Assembly (NCBI GenBank): GCA_964438865.1
Contig: CAYTMI010000001.1
Span: forward strand, 558,001-622,000
DNA from: G016234445 sp964438865
GTDB lineage: Bacteria; Chloroflexota; Dehalococcoidia; Tepidiformales; Tepidiformaceae
Length of the DNA stretch: 64,000 bases
Direction of reading: 5' to 3'
Numbering within the stretch: the first letter of the stretch is position 1; each line of letters starts with the position of its first letter. The notes under the pieces are model-generated. The model was not told where the DNA came from and did no database searches. It saw only the letters and a program-made list of their open reading frames with translations. This document shows positions 32,025 through 40,347 of this stretch, in pieces. The translations under genes were made by a program, and so were the position numbers.

Positions 32025-32077
32025 CCAGCGTCACCTGCCCCGACAGTGGAGTACACTCAGGGCTGAGGTAGTGCCCG

Positions 32078-32653
32078 GTGGCGATCCGCAAGTATCCCCC
32101 CGTTCGTGTCCCGCGCTTCGAACCGCTGACGGTCGAGGACTGGTATGCGCTGCCCGAGGATGACCCGAACCGGTATGAACTGTACGAAGGGATGCTGGTG
32201 ATGGCACCTCCGCCGGATGGAAGTCACGTCTCGATCTCCTCCTATCTCCACGGCGCGCTCCACATCTATGCCCTCGAACACGGTGGGCTGGCCTTCCACG
32301 CTCCCGCGGGGGTGGCGCTTGCCCGGGACATCGGGTTCGAACCTGACGTGCTATACCTCTCGCCGGAGCGAGCCGGCCGTTTCGGCCGCCGCGGCATCGA
32401 AGGAGCGCCGGACCTCGTGGTGGAGGTGGCGTCTCCGAGCACGCGGCGATATGACATCCACACGAAGCTTCCCGCGTACCTGGAGGCGGGAGTCCGCGAG
32501 GTGTGGATCGTCGACCCGGTGGCAAAGACGGTGACGGTCCATGGCGAGGGTGGGGCAGCGCCGGTGACGGTAGCGTTCGGTGAGCCCGTCCCGTCGCGCA
32601 TCGTCCAGGTGGGCACCGCGGACCTGGACCGGTTGCCCCCCATCCCGGACTAG
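32078..32653 (+). CDS. Uma2 family putative endonuclease (DUF820)
   Basis: A 191-residue member of the Uma2 family, which has a PD-(D/E)xK nuclease-like fold and is expanded in cyanobacteria and Chloroflexota; biological role unproven. Seen: DPNRYELYEGMLVMAPPP, GFEPDVLYLSPER (core Asp), GAPDLVVEVASPSTRRYD (core Glu), HTKLPAYLEAGVREVWIVDP. Start GTG 32078; TACACT at 32052-32057 is a probable -10 box. The RidA-fusion gene follows after 6 bases. Confidence 0.85.
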   Translation: MAIRKYPPVRVPRFEPLTVEDWYALPEDDPNRYELYEGMLVMAPPPDGSHVSISSYLHGALHIYALEHGGLAFHAPAGVALARDIGFEPDVLYLSPERAGRFGRRGIEGAPDLVVEVASPSTRRYDIHTKLPAYLEAGVREVWIVDPVAKTVTVHGEGGAAPVTVAFGEPVPSRIVQVGTADLDRLPPIPD

Positions 32654-32659
32654 CCGCGC

Positions 32660-33571
32660 ATGGAGATAGCTCTTGGCGTGGTGGCGCTGGCGCTCGTCCT
32701 CGTCGTCATCGAAAACGTCTGGACCCGCACCCGGAAGACGAGCACCAGCCGCAACCTTCCCGAATGGGAACTGCGCGAGCAGGCCGCCCGCGCCGGCCGC
32801 GAAGCAGTCCTCTCCCGGATGACGAACCCCGCGACGGTCCTCGCTTTCGTCCGGCAGGGCGACGCCACCGGCGCCGCGAAGGAACTCCGGGAACAGACCG
32901 GGTGCTCCGAAGCCGAAGCCCGTGACGCCGTCGACGCGCTCGCCGCCGAGCATGGGCCGAAGGGCGAAGGCGCCAGCTGGGCCGCGCATGAGGCCCTCCT
33001 CCGCCGGATGACCGAGCCCGAGGCTGTGCTGAGCGAGGTGCGCGCTGGGAACAAGGTCGCGGCCATCCGCGCGCTCCGGGAACAGACGGGGTGCTCGCTC
33101 CGCGACGCCAAGAACACGATCGACGCCCTCGCCGCCCGGGTTGGCGACAGCGGCCCGGGGTCGGCACCCACGGCCGTCGTCCGCCAGAACGTCTCCTCCG
33201 GCGGCAAGTGGGAACCGATCGTGGGGTACTCGCGGGCGGTGCGCGTGGGGAACCAGGTCTTCGTCGCGGGGACGACCGCGGCAGGCCCCGACGGCTCCGT
33301 CTTCGCGCCGGGCGACGCCTACGGTCAGGCCCGCCGCTGCTTCGAGACGATCGAACGGGCGCTGGCGGAAGCCGGCGCAACCATGGCCGACGTGGTCCGG
33401 ACGCGGATGTTTGTGACCGATGCCTCGCGCTGGGAGGAGTTCGGCCGTGCCCACGCCGAGTTCTTCGCGGACGTCCGCCCGGCGGCAACGATGGTGGAAG
33501 TGGCGGCGCTGATCAGCCCGGAGATGTTGATCGAGGTGGAGGTGGACGCGGTGGTCGGCGGGACTCCCTGA
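32660..33571 (+). CDS. Membrane-anchored fusion: two L7/L12-CTD-like repeats plus RidA domain
   Basis: About 303 residues. An N-terminal membrane helix (ALGVVALALVLVVIENVW) comes first. Two similar repeats follow at ~54-96 and ~116-157, each ending like LREQTGCS..EAxxxxDAL. They match the helical pattern of the ribosomal protein L7/L12 C-terminal domain (KIxVIKxVRExTGLGLKEAK). A RidA/YjgF domain fills ~180-303 (VGNQVFVAGTTAAGPDGS, ERALAEAGATMADVVRTRMF). Where the imine-deaminating RidA has Arg in PARSCVEV, this protein has Ala (PAATMVEV). It therefore belongs with Rid subgroups lacking the catalytic Arg and may bind rather than hydrolyse. A broken second copy of the RidA 3' half lies at 37280-37533. 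Convergent with the signal peptidase gene, 3 bases apart. Confidence 0.8.
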   Translation: MEIALGVVALALVLVVIENVWTRTRKTSTSRNLPEWELREQAARAGREAVLSRMTNPATVLAFVRQGDATGAAKELREQTGCSEAEARDAVDALAAEHGPKGEGASWAAHEALLRRMTEPEAVLSEVRAGNKVAAIRALREQTGCSLRDAKNTIDALAARVGDSGPGSAPTAVVRQNVSSGGKWEPIVGYSRAVRVGNQVFVAGTTAAGPDGSVFAPGDAYGQARRCFETIERALAEAGATMADVVRTRMFVTDASRWEEFGRAHAEFFADVRPAATMVEVAALISPEMLIEVEVDAVVGGTP

Positions 33572-33574
33572 GGC

Positions 33575-34297
33575 TCACCAGCGGCGGGTGTAGCGATCGG
33601 CCGGCCGGACGTGGGAAGGCGACCACGGGTGCTGGGCGGATGACCGGGAGAACAGGAGCGCAAGAGGAAGTGACCCCTGTTCTCCCAAGTTCTGGGGCGC
33701 TGGGACGGCCCTGGCCCGGAGCTTACGGCGGCCTTCCCTGACGGCACGGGCCACGGATCCCAGTTCCCAAGCGATGACGGCCAGGCCCGGAAGCACCACC
33801 ATCGCAACGTAGCCGGACCGGGTATGGGCCCAGTAGACCAGGCGGCCTGCCTGGGGGAGGGCGAACCGGTACCGCGCTTCGACCGCGGTTACCGGTACGG
33901 GGTCGAGGTCGGCAGAGGGGTTGGCGTCGCCCCGCGTAATCAGGGTTCGCCCGTCGGGGGAGACTGATTCAATACGGTGCGTGACCACCTCCCCGCTGCG
34001 GGACGGGTCGCGGTACATGACGATGTCGCCGGCCGTGGGCGCGCCCGTGCCCAGCGACTCCATTACGGCGAGGCTGCCGAAGGGGATGGCGGGCTCCATG
34101 CTTCCGCCCGCGACGACGACGAAACTCCAGCCCACGAGCTTCGGCCCCAGGGCCACGATCAGCAGGCCCGCCACGGCCAGGGCGGCCAGCAGGATGCCAC
34201 CCCAGGCTGCGGATTCGAGAGCGATCCGGGCGACCAGCGACCTGGCCGGTCGGTGCTTGCCCCTCGCGGGTCTGGTCTGCCCCCACAGCGCGGCCAT
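33575..34297 (-). CDS. SipW-like signal peptidase I (S26B), operon 1
   Basis: About 240 residues, two membrane segments (AAWGGILLAALAVAGLLIVAL and YVAMVVLPGLAVIAWELGSV). Catalytic Ser in GGSMEPAIPFGS; GDIVMYRDPSRSGEVVTHRI supplies the His of the archaeal/ER-type Ser-His centre (no Lys), and ITRGDANP the conserved Asp. This is the SipW class that processes TasA/camelysin-type precursors in Firmicutes. The ATG overlaps the stop of the surface-protein gene (TGATG), so it is the last gene of a coupled four-gene operon whose other products include two with matching signal peptides. It is paralogous to 37530-38201. Confidence 0.87.
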   Translation of the reverse strand: MAALWGQTRPARGKHRPARSLVARIALESAAWGGILLAALAVAGLLIVALGPKLVGWSFVVVAGGSMEPAIPFGSLAVMESLGTGAPTAGDIVMYRDPSRSGEVVTHRIESVSPDGRTLITRGDANPSADLDPVPVTAVEARYRFALPQAGRLVYWAHTRSGYVAMVVLPGLAVIAWELGSVARAVREGRRKLRARAVPAPQNLGEQGSLPLALLFSRSSAQHPWSPSHVRPADRYTRRW

Positions 34298-35502
34298 CAG
34301 CGGCCAGCTCCCCGCGCGGAGGCGCGCGTACCGGCGTACGTGAGCCACATGGCGCCCACAGCCACGGCGAGGATGACGAGGGAGGGGCCGGGACCGCGCG
34401 GTGTTCCCGCGCCGGTGCCAGTTGACGGCGGAATCGGGGTAAGGCGGCCGGGCACCACAGCCTCTTCTCCGAGCCTGGAAGCGAACGTGCAGGTGACGGA
34501 CTCCGCTGGATTGATCAACATGAGCGTTAGGGATCGGGCAGTGGCGACGCCGAGGTCGCCGCGCGCGTCCGATACGCATGCCGCCGATTCGATGGTGACT
34601 GGCCGGCGCTGCCAGACTTCCGGCCCCACGAGGCTGACGGTGTAGGGCACGCCGACCTCGAGACCACCGGTCCGCAATTCCGGGCCGGGCCCGCTGAGGC
34701 CGCCCGCGCCGCTCACGTTCAACGTAAATGCGGACGGGGCCATGCCGGGGGGAGCATCGTGGCGCACCACGAGCTTCGGCGCTTCCTTCGGAAGACCCGG
34801 CACTGTGGGCGTGGGGACGGCCGTTCCAGAGGGAAGTGGCGCCGGTGATTGGACCGTGGGAGACGCGCCCGCCGGCGACGGAACCTGCGCCGGAAGCTGC
34901 GGGGGAGGCGACGGCGGGGGCGAGGTTTCAGAGAGAGTGAAGACAAACGTGACGGGGCCGAGTCGGGCGGCCTGTGCCTCATCGTCAGCGCCGAGGACGA
35001 ACAGAAGACGCATGCTGAACTGGGCGCCGGTGGCGGGCGGGGGCGCCGGCAGGGCCTGCCGCGCCGGACAGTTCTGGAGCCGGGAAAGCGGGAGCCCGCC
35101 GGGCGACCGGCAGGAAGCTGGCCAGTATTGGAGCAGGTCTACGCCGCCCAGCGTCATGCTGGTGACCACGACGAACTCAGCGAGGGCCGCTGGAGAGCCG
35201 GCCGGGACGATGATGGACACCTGCAGGGCCGCGTTGGCGAGATTCGGGAGCGCGACGCTGCGGAGGTAGAGCGCACCGGTGGTCAGGTCGCCCGGCGCCA
35301 TGTTCGCCATCGCCCACAAGCCCGCTACCGAGTTGGCCCAGGGTCCCTCGCTCGAGGGTGCTATCTCGATATGGTTGCCCGCGGCTGCGGAGACCGGCGG
35401 CGGCGCGCTGGTCCCGGTGGTGAGGAACCCTGCCAAGAGTAGCCCGGTAGTGAGGGTGAGCATGCCCAGGTGGCGGAGCAGGGGCGGGCGGGCGCACCTC
35501 AC
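34297..35502 (-). CDS. Surface protein with signal peptide, Pro-rich linker and C-terminal anchor, operon 1
   Basis: About 401 residues. N-terminal signal (HLGMLTLTTGLLLAGFLTTG), then a beta-rich domain (~40-190), a Pro/Ser/Thr linker, and a second domain with VVRHDAPPGMAPSAFTLNVS, GPGPELRTGGLEVGVPYTVS and SAACVSDARGDLGVATARS. It ends with TPIPPSTGTG plus a membrane helix and basic tail (SLVILAVAVGAMWLTYAG). The C-terminus resembles sortase substrates in layout but has no LPxTG, so direct membrane anchoring is likely. The second domain resembles prealbumin-like or DUF11-type stalk domains. Start GTG 35502 overlaps the stop of the preceding gene (GTGA). Probable cell-surface anchor for the TasA-like proteins. 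Paralogue at 38198-39367. Confidence 0.75.
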   Translation of the reverse strand: MRCARPPLLRHLGMLTLTTGLLLAGFLTTGTSAPPPVSAAAGNHIEIAPSSEGPWANSVAGLWAMANMAPGDLTTGALYLRSVALPNLANAALQVSIIVPAGSPAALAEFVVVTSMTLGGVDLLQYWPASCRSPGGLPLSRLQNCPARQALPAPPPATGAQFSMRLLFVLGADDEAQAARLGPVTFVFTLSETSPPPSPPPQLPAQVPSPAGASPTVQSPAPLPSGTAVPTPTVPGLPKEAPKLVVRHDAPPGMAPSAFTLNVSGAGGLSGPGPELRTGGLEVGVPYTVSLVGPEVWQRRPVTIESAACVSDARGDLGVATARSLTLMLINPAESVTCTFASRLGEEAVVPGRLTPIPPSTGTGAGTPRGPGPSLVILAVAVGAMWLTYAGTRASARGAGR

Positions 35503-36398
35503 TGTGTGAACGGCCCTGCCAGCCGGGATACGCCCGTCGTGCCGTCGGTTGAGTTCGTGGCAATCGTGTTGGCGTAGAACCGGGTGTCGTTCTCGCTGCC
35601 ATTCCCGGTATTCTGGATGGACAGGCAAAGCCGGTCGCCGGAGACAAACGTGTGGCTGACGGAACCGGTGACGGCGGGTACGGTGAGGGTGAACCCGCGC
35701 CAGTCGGGGGAGGCGACTGGGACAGTCAGCCCGGAGCCCTGCGCGAAGATCTGCCCGGAGACAGCGCCGGTCGAGCAGTTCGTACTCGCCTGCCACCAGA
35801 TCTTGACGTTGACACCGGTGGCTACACCGGGATTCCCTGACTTCAGAACCAGCTTGACCAGCCAGTCGGCAGCATTCGACGCCTGGACGACACTGCTGGC
35901 GGACCAGTACCCGGTGGTCGAACGGTCGACGCGGAAGTCGCCGGTCGGGGATGTGGCCGAAGAGAGGGTGTTGTCAGTCTGGAAGTTGAGCCCACTGTTG
36001 ACGATGACCTGGCGGGAGTTGCTCAGGGGCGAAGTCCAGTTTAAGTACTTGCCCTTGATGCCATAGCAGTAGGTCCCGGCGGCGCCGGGTGTGTTGGATG
36101 TGCTGGTGGACGAAAGGTTTGTGGCCACGGTGCTGCTGGGAGTGCCGCAAGCACCCGAGAGCCGGTAGAGGTCCCATTTGTCCTGCCGGTCCGGGTCCGT
36201 CCAGGAGAGAGACACGCTTGCTGAGGACCCCTCGCCGGATACGGAGGGGACCCCCAGGGACGGTGCGGCGAGCGTGGTGGCAGCGAGCGCGCTCCCGGGG
36301 GACGTGACCTGGTCGGTGAACGCCGCACGCGTGCGGCGTTCACCGAGGAGGGCGCCCGCCACGCCAAGGACAGCCAGGGCAACGAGCAGCGCTTTCAC
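35499..36398 (-). CDS. Secreted protein with SipW-type signal peptide and Fn3-like domain, operon 1
   Basis: A 299-residue protein. The N-terminus MKALLVALAVLGVAGALLGE followed by RRTRAAFTDQVTSPG has the SipW-dependent signal form: hydrophobic stretch, then T-x-A-x-F-T-D near the cleavage site. Next is a fibronectin-III-like domain (GVPSVSGEGSSASVSLSWTD ... GTYCYGIKGKYLNWTS) and a beta-rich C-terminal domain with a few Cys. No membrane anchor at the end. Probably an accessory component of the surface structure built from the small TasA-like protein. Paralogous to 39364-40293. It is separated from the upstream TasA-like gene by a strong hairpin. Confidence 0.75.
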   Translation of the reverse strand: MKALLVALAVLGVAGALLGERRTRAAFTDQVTSPGSALAATTLAAPSLGVPSVSGEGSSASVSLSWTDPDRQDKWDLYRLSGACGTPSSTVATNLSSTSTSNTPGAAGTYCYGIKGKYLNWTSPLSNSRQVIVNSGLNFQTDNTLSSATSPTGDFRVDRSTTGYWSASSVVQASNAADWLVKLVLKSGNPGVATGVNVKIWWQASTNCSTGAVSGQIFAQGSGLTVPVASPDWRGFTLTVPAVTGSVSHTFVSGDRLCLSIQNTGNGSENDTRFYANTIATNSTDGTTGVSRLAGPFTQ

Positions 36399-36448
36399 GT
36401 GACCGCTTCCATCGATTCCGGCGCAGGACCGCGCCTCAACTGAAGCCC

Positions 36449-36470
36449 GGGCGGCGCTTGAGCGCCGCCC
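36449..36470. promoter_or_regulatory. Intercistronic hairpin between genes 1 and 2 of operon 1
   Basis: GGGCGGCGC, loop TTGA, GCGCCGCCC: a 9-bp GC-only stem in the 98-base gap between the TasA-like gene and the Fn3-like gene. There is no T-tract, so it is better seen as an attenuator or RNA-stabilising stem that favours the first gene. The same arrangement is present in operon 2 (40348-40375). Confidence 0.65.
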
Positions 36471-36496
36471 ACGGCCAGCCAGTCCGGCACGATGAC

Positions 36497-37054
36497 CTAG
36501 TGGTCGTCGGTCGCGTTGTGGGGATTCACGGTGTCCTGTGTGCCATTGATCGTGACGCTTGCGGTCGTCGAAGCGCCCTGGCAGTCGTCATCGACGGAGG
36601 CGTTCAGGGTCACCGTCACGACGAACGTTTCGCTGTCCGCCACTCCCGCAGGAAAGTGCCGGGTGTCGTCGACGCCGGAGTTGTCCGTGGTGTCGGTGTA
36701 GCTGCCGACGCTCACGGTCCAGTCGTCGCCAGCGTTGGTAGCGTCGCATTCAGCGCCGGCCGTGATGCTCGCCGAGACGGTGTAGTCCACTGCGAGCGTG
36801 CTGGAGGCGTTGGTGACCGTCACCGTGGTGGTGCAGGACTCGCCGGGGACCATCGTCGACGGGCAACCGGTGCCCGAGAACGAGTAGGTCACCAGGTCGT
36901 CGGCGTCGCCGTTGGCGACGATATCGACGGTGCCCGCGGTGAACGTGTTGCCGGTGCTGGTGACGGTGTCGGTGAAGACGGCGCGGGTGCTGGCGCCGAT
37001 CAGCGTCGCCATAACGCCGACCACCATGAGACTAACAAGGATGCTCTTCTTCAC
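36497..37054 (-). CDS. TasA/camelysin-like small secreted protein, operon 1
   Basis: About 185 residues. The signal MKKSILVSLMVVGVMATLIG is followed by ASTRAVFTDTVTSTGNTFTA, the pattern of SipW-processed TasA, CalY and related proteins (T-x-A-x-F-T-D, then T-F-x-x-G). The mature domain is an all-beta protein with Cys pairs (GCPSTMVPGESCTTTVTVTN, AECDATNAGDDW). In Bacillus these proteins form biofilm fibres or act at the cell surface; here a fibre role is inference. First gene of the operon: GTG 37054 with GGAGG upstream and a palindrome at 37205-37219 in the upstream region. Paralogue at 40399-40920. Confidence 0.8.
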   Translation of the reverse strand: MKKSILVSLMVVGVMATLIGASTRAVFTDTVTSTGNTFTAGTVDIVANGDADDLVTYSFSGTGCPSTMVPGESCTTTVTVTNASSTLAVDYTVSASITAGAECDATNAGDDWTVSVGSYTDTTDNSGVDDTRHFPAGVADSETFVVTVTLNASVDDDCQGASTTASVTINGTQDTVNPHNATDDH

Positions 37055-37204
37055 AGGGTATGGCCCTCCGCCGGGGGATGCCTGCCGCTCTACCCCATCG
37101 GCGCGGCAAGCTCCAAAGTTCGACCCTAGTGCCACCGGAGTTGCGCGCCGGTTGCAACATGGATGGTCGACTTCCTTTAACTTCGGCGGTATTCGAAGTA
37201 GAAA

Positions 37205-37219
37205 TAGGGGAATACCCTA
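37205..37219. promoter_or_regulatory. Imperfect palindrome upstream of operon 1
   Basis: TAGGGGAATACCCTA, about 150 bases before the first gene. It is nearly the same as TAGGGTTTACCCT at 41032-41044, about 110 bases before the first gene of operon 2. A shared operator is plausible; the TACCCTA half-sites resemble the heptamers bound by NarL-type regulators, which is speculation. Confidence 0.4.
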
Positions 37220-37279
37220 ATAACCCGGAGGAAAGTTGGGTTCGGTCAGCGGGGCAGCGGGAGCCCCTCTCCGAAGGCC

Positions 37280-37533
37280 GGTTCAGGGCCCGACGCTGCT
37301 TCGAGACGATCGAGCGGGCACTGACGGAAGCCGGCGCGACCATGGGCGACGTGGTCCGGACGCGGATGTTCGTGACCGACGCCGCGCACTGGGAGGAGTT
37401 CGGCCGGGCCCACGCCGAGTTCTTCGCGGACGTCCGCCCGGCGGCGACGATGGTGGAAGTGAGGGCGCTAATCAGCCCGGAGATGTTGACTGAGGTGGAG
37501 GTGGACGCGGTGGTCGGCGCCGGCGGGGGTTAG
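37280..37533 (+). pseudogene. Truncated duplicate of the RidA 3' half
   Basis: Encodes the last ~82 residues of a RidA domain. Over the first 77 residues it differs from the intact copy (33325-33571) at only six positions (for example ALTEAG for ALAEAG, MGDVV for MADVV, AAHWEE for ASRWEE). No RidA N-terminus precedes it; the frame further upstream is unrelated sequence, so it is a broken copy. It sits convergently against the second signal peptidase gene exactly as the intact ridA sits against the first, which makes it the left-end marker of the duplicated segment. Confidence 0.82.
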
Positions 37534-38201
37534 CCTCCGAGGGTCGCGTCCCAATCGTGGAGGAAGGCATCGGAGGTGTCCTCGGGCAGCCGGTCAGGGA
37601 GATCGCCGGCGGGCGACGCTGCGGGCGCAGGGCGCAGGCCTTTCGCGAGGGAGCGCCCGATAGAGCCAACTTCCCAGGCGATGATCAGCAGGCCGGGCAC
37701 CAGGATCAGAGTCATGTAGCCTTGGCGCGTGTGCATCCAGTTCACAAAGCGGCCCACCTGCGGGACTGAGAACAGGTACTGCGCGCGGACGGCACTGACG
37801 GGGACCGCCGCCCTGTCGTCCACGGGGTTGGCATCGCCGCGGGTGGTGAGCAAGCGGCCATCTTCGGAGACGGTGACGACGCGGTGCGTGATCACGCGGC
37901 CGGCGCGGTCCGGGTCGCGGTACATGACGATGTCGCCGGCCGCGGGGGCGCCTTCGAAGTCCTTCATCACGGCGACGCTGCCGAACTGGATGGTGGGCTC
38001 CATGCTGCCGCCAGCGACGACGACGAAGTGCCAGCCAAGGAGCCGCGGCGCCAGGGCGACGAAGACCAGCGCGCCCACGGCGATCGCGGTGAGGAGGATC
38101 CCGAGCCACGCCGCTGTCTCGGAGACTGGCTTCGGCAGGGGCTTCCGGAGGGGGGAAGCAACGCCGTGGACGAACCTCCGGCCGGGCGCGAGCAGGCTCA
38201 T
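37530..38201 (-). CDS. SipW-like signal peptidase I (S26B), operon 2
   Basis: A 223-residue paralogue of 33575-34297. Catalytic Ser in GGSMEPTIQFGS, His in RVITHRVVTV, Asp in TTRGDANPVDD; two membrane segments. The C-terminus is shorter and ends with an acidic tail. The ATG at 38201 overlaps the stop of the surface-protein gene (ATGA). Last gene of operon 2; presumed to cleave the SipW-type signals of the two proteins encoded at the head of the same operon. Whether each peptidase serves only its own operon cannot be told. Confidence 0.87.
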   Translation of the reverse strand: MSLLAPGRRFVHGVASPLRKPLPKPVSETAAWLGILLTAIAVGALVFVALAPRLLGWHFVVVAGGSMEPTIQFGSVAVMKDFEGAPAAGDIVMYRDPDRAGRVITHRVVTVSEDGRLLTTRGDANPVDDRAAVPVSAVRAQYLFSVPQVGRFVNWMHTRQGYMTLILVPGLLIIAWEVGSIGRSLAKGLRPAPAASPAGDLPDRLPEDTSDAFLHDWDATLGG

Positions 38202-39367
38202 CGCTGCTCCTCCCGCTTCCGGCGGGCGCCCATGACCATCGCCCCGAAGAAGAGGCTCCAGGCGAAGGCGATCGCGGCGCCGATGACGAAGAGCACCCGG
38301 CCGAAGCTTTCACTCGCGGCCGTCCCGGTGCCGGTCGACGGCGCGATCGGCGTTGCCGCACCGCCGGCGCCGGTAGCCCCGGCGACAAGGCTGGAGGTGA
38401 AGGTGCAGGTAACGACTTCCCCCGGTTCCGTGAGGGTGAGCGGGAAGGAGCGCGCCACCGGGACCGACACCGGGCCGCGCTTGTCCGACACACAGGCCAC
38501 CGCGTCGATGCTCACGATCAGGCCGTCGAACATCTCCGGGCCCACAAGGCTGACGATATGTTCGACGTTGAGTTCCAGCGCGCCGGTCTTCTGTTCCGGG
38601 CCGGGCCCGCTGACCCCACCCTGGCCGCTGACGCTGAGGGTGAAGGCGTTGGCTTCCAAGGGGGGCGGTGGCGAGTGCCGGACGATCACCTGGCCGACGC
38701 CACCGGGGAGCACTGTCGGTAAAGGCTGCGGGGTCGGGCTCGGCGCCGGGCTGGGCGTGACCGGGGTGGCCGTGGCGGTTGGCGTCGGGTCCGGGCTTGT
38801 GTCGTTGAGCGTGAAGACGAAGGTGACCGCCGGGAGTTCGAGCCCCTGGTATTCGTTGCCCACGCCGGGGTCGAACCTGATGGTCATCCGGAATTCGGCG
38901 CCATCGCCGCCGGGGGGCACGGGCAGCACCTGGGCGCCGAAGCACGTCCCCAACTGGCTGACCGGGAGGCCCGCGGCCTGGAGGCAGGGGAACGGCCAAT
39001 AGTCGAGCAGGGAGACGCCGCCGAGGGTCATCTCGGTGATGAAGAGACGGTCCGCGAGCAGCGCGTCGCCGGAGGAGAAGGTTGCGGCGAGTTCGAGCGA
39101 AGTGGTCGACGGGTTCGGCAAGTCGACGCTGCGGAGGCGGACGGCACCGCTGACGCTACCGCCGGGGGCCAGGTTCGTGATCACCCAGGTGTTATCGACC
39201 GACGTCCCCCAGCCGCCCGAAAGCGGAGCAATCTGGACGTGGTCGCCGGCGGCGGCGGAGGCGGGGCGGGCATCCGCCCGGCCCATGAGCACAAGCCCGG
39301 CCACCATCAACGCGAAGGTGACGGTGAGGACGGAGAGATGGCGGAGGGAGGAGCGGTGGGTGGTCAT
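38198..39367 (-). CDS. Surface protein with signal peptide, Pro-rich linker and C-terminal anchor, operon 2
   Basis: A 389-residue paralogue of 34297-35502. Signal peptide (LTVTFALMVAGLVLMGRADA), first domain (GDHVQIAPLSGGWGTSVDN ... FITEMTLGGVSLLDYWP), linker rich in Pro/Thr, second domain (VIVRHSPPPPLEANAFTLSV, SIDAVACVSDKRGPVSV), then TPIAPSTGTGTA and a C-terminal helix (VLFVIGAAIAFAWSLFFGAM) with a basic end. Both paralogues share the element SMTLGGVDLLQYWP/EMTLGGVSLLDYWP. The ATG overlaps the stop of the preceding gene. Confidence 0.75.
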   Translation of the reverse strand: MTTHRSSLRHLSVLTVTFALMVAGLVLMGRADARPASAAAGDHVQIAPLSGGWGTSVDNTWVITNLAPGGSVSGAVRLRSVDLPNPSTTSLELAATFSSGDALLADRLFITEMTLGGVSLLDYWPFPCLQAAGLPVSQLGTCFGAQVLPVPPGGDGAEFRMTIRFDPGVGNEYQGLELPAVTFVFTLNDTSPDPTPTATATPVTPSPAPSPTPQPLPTVLPGGVGQVIVRHSPPPPLEANAFTLSVSGQGGVSGPGPEQKTGALELNVEHIVSLVGPEMFDGLIVSIDAVACVSDKRGPVSVPVARSFPLTLTEPGEVVTCTFTSSLVAGATGAGGAATPIAPSTGTGTAASESFGRVLFVIGAAIAFAWSLFFGAMVMGARRKREEQR

Positions 39368-40293
39368 GGCGCGAACGGCCCCTCCAGGCGCGACACTCCG
39401 GTGGTGCCAGTGGTGGAGGCGGTATCGGTGTAGAAGGAGACCTTGCGGGATGAGCCGGAAGTCTCGTTGTTCTCGATGGACAGGCAGAGGACGTCGTTGA
39501 CTCCGTCGAAGGCATAGCTCGCCGCGCCTGTCCCGGCGATGGAGAGGGTAATGCCCTTCAGGTCCGCGGTGGTCTGGGGGACCGTCACAGTAGCCGTGGC
39601 GAACTTCCTGGCTGCGGTGGCGGCCGCGTATCCGCCCGTGGTGCAGCTTGTGTCCTGCGACCACACCTGCACCGTCACGCTCGCGCCGCCGGAAGCGGAG
39701 GGCCGGTCCTTCTGGACGAGGACCACGGTCCATGCCGACGCTCCTGATGCGCTGGTCACGCTGGATGTCGACCTGAACAGCCATGTGGAGTTCAGGTCGA
39801 TCTCCAGGTCCTCTGCGCCCAGGCTGGCTGTGGAGAGGGTGTTGTTCTTGTGGATGCGCAGACCAGTCGCGCTCGCAGCGACCGTCACCTCACGCTCGTT
39901 GCTGACTTCGGTCCACGACTGGTACTCGGCCCGGATGGCGTAGCAGTAGGTGCCCGCGGCTCCGGGGGTGTCGGTGAGAGCTGTGGTGCTCCCCGAGAGG
40001 TTGGACCCGCCCGAGACCGGGGAGGAGGGGTCGGTGGCCGCGCAGGTGCCGGTGGAGCGGAGGACATCAAAGGTGGTCTGGAAGCTGATGTTGTTCCACG
40101 AAAGGGCGACGGTAGCCGTCGCGCCGGTGCCCGTGACCGTCGGAACGCCGAGGGTGGGCGCGACGAGGTCGGACGTGCTGAAGCTGTTGTTGTTGCTCGT
40201 GACCTGGTCCGCGAAGGACGCGCTCGTGGAACGGCCAGCCATGACGGCGGCTACCGTTGCAAACGCTACCAGGGCTACAAACAACGCTTTCAC
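39364..40293 (-). CDS. Secreted protein with SipW-type signal peptide and Fn3-like domain, operon 2
   Basis: A 309-residue paralogue of 35499-36398. The N-terminus MKALFVALVAFATVAAVMAG is followed by RSTSASFADQVTSNNNSFST, the SipW-type pattern. It has an Fn3-like domain (GVPTVTGTGATATVALSWN ... GTYCYAIRAEYQSW) and a beta-rich end finishing GVSRLEGPFAP, against GVSRLAGPFTQ in the paralogue. Its stop overlaps the start of the anchored surface protein gene, so the two are translated together. Confidence 0.75.
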   Translation of the reverse strand: MKALFVALVAFATVAAVMAGRSTSASFADQVTSNNNSFSTSDLVAPTLGVPTVTGTGATATVALSWNNISFQTTFDVLRSTGTCAATDPSSPVSGGSNLSGSTTALTDTPGAAGTYCYAIRAEYQSWTEVSNEREVTVAASATGLRIHKNNTLSTASLGAEDLEIDLNSTWLFRSTSSVTSASGASAWTVVLVQKDRPSASGGASVTVQVWSQDTSCTTGGYAAATAARKFATATVTVPQTTADLKGITLSIAGTGAASYAFDGVNDVLCLSIENNETSGSSRKVSFYTDTASTTGTTGVSRLEGPFAP

Positions 40294-40347
40294 GTGTGCT
40301 GCTCTCGCTGATCTCCGGGCGACGACGACGGTTGAGGAGCGCTGTCA

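Noticed and set aside
37060..37280. N-terminal part of the 157-codon frame that contains the RidA fragment
   Set aside because: Not similar to RidA and it covers the promoter region and palindrome of operon 1; treated as non-coding upstream of a pseudogene fragment.
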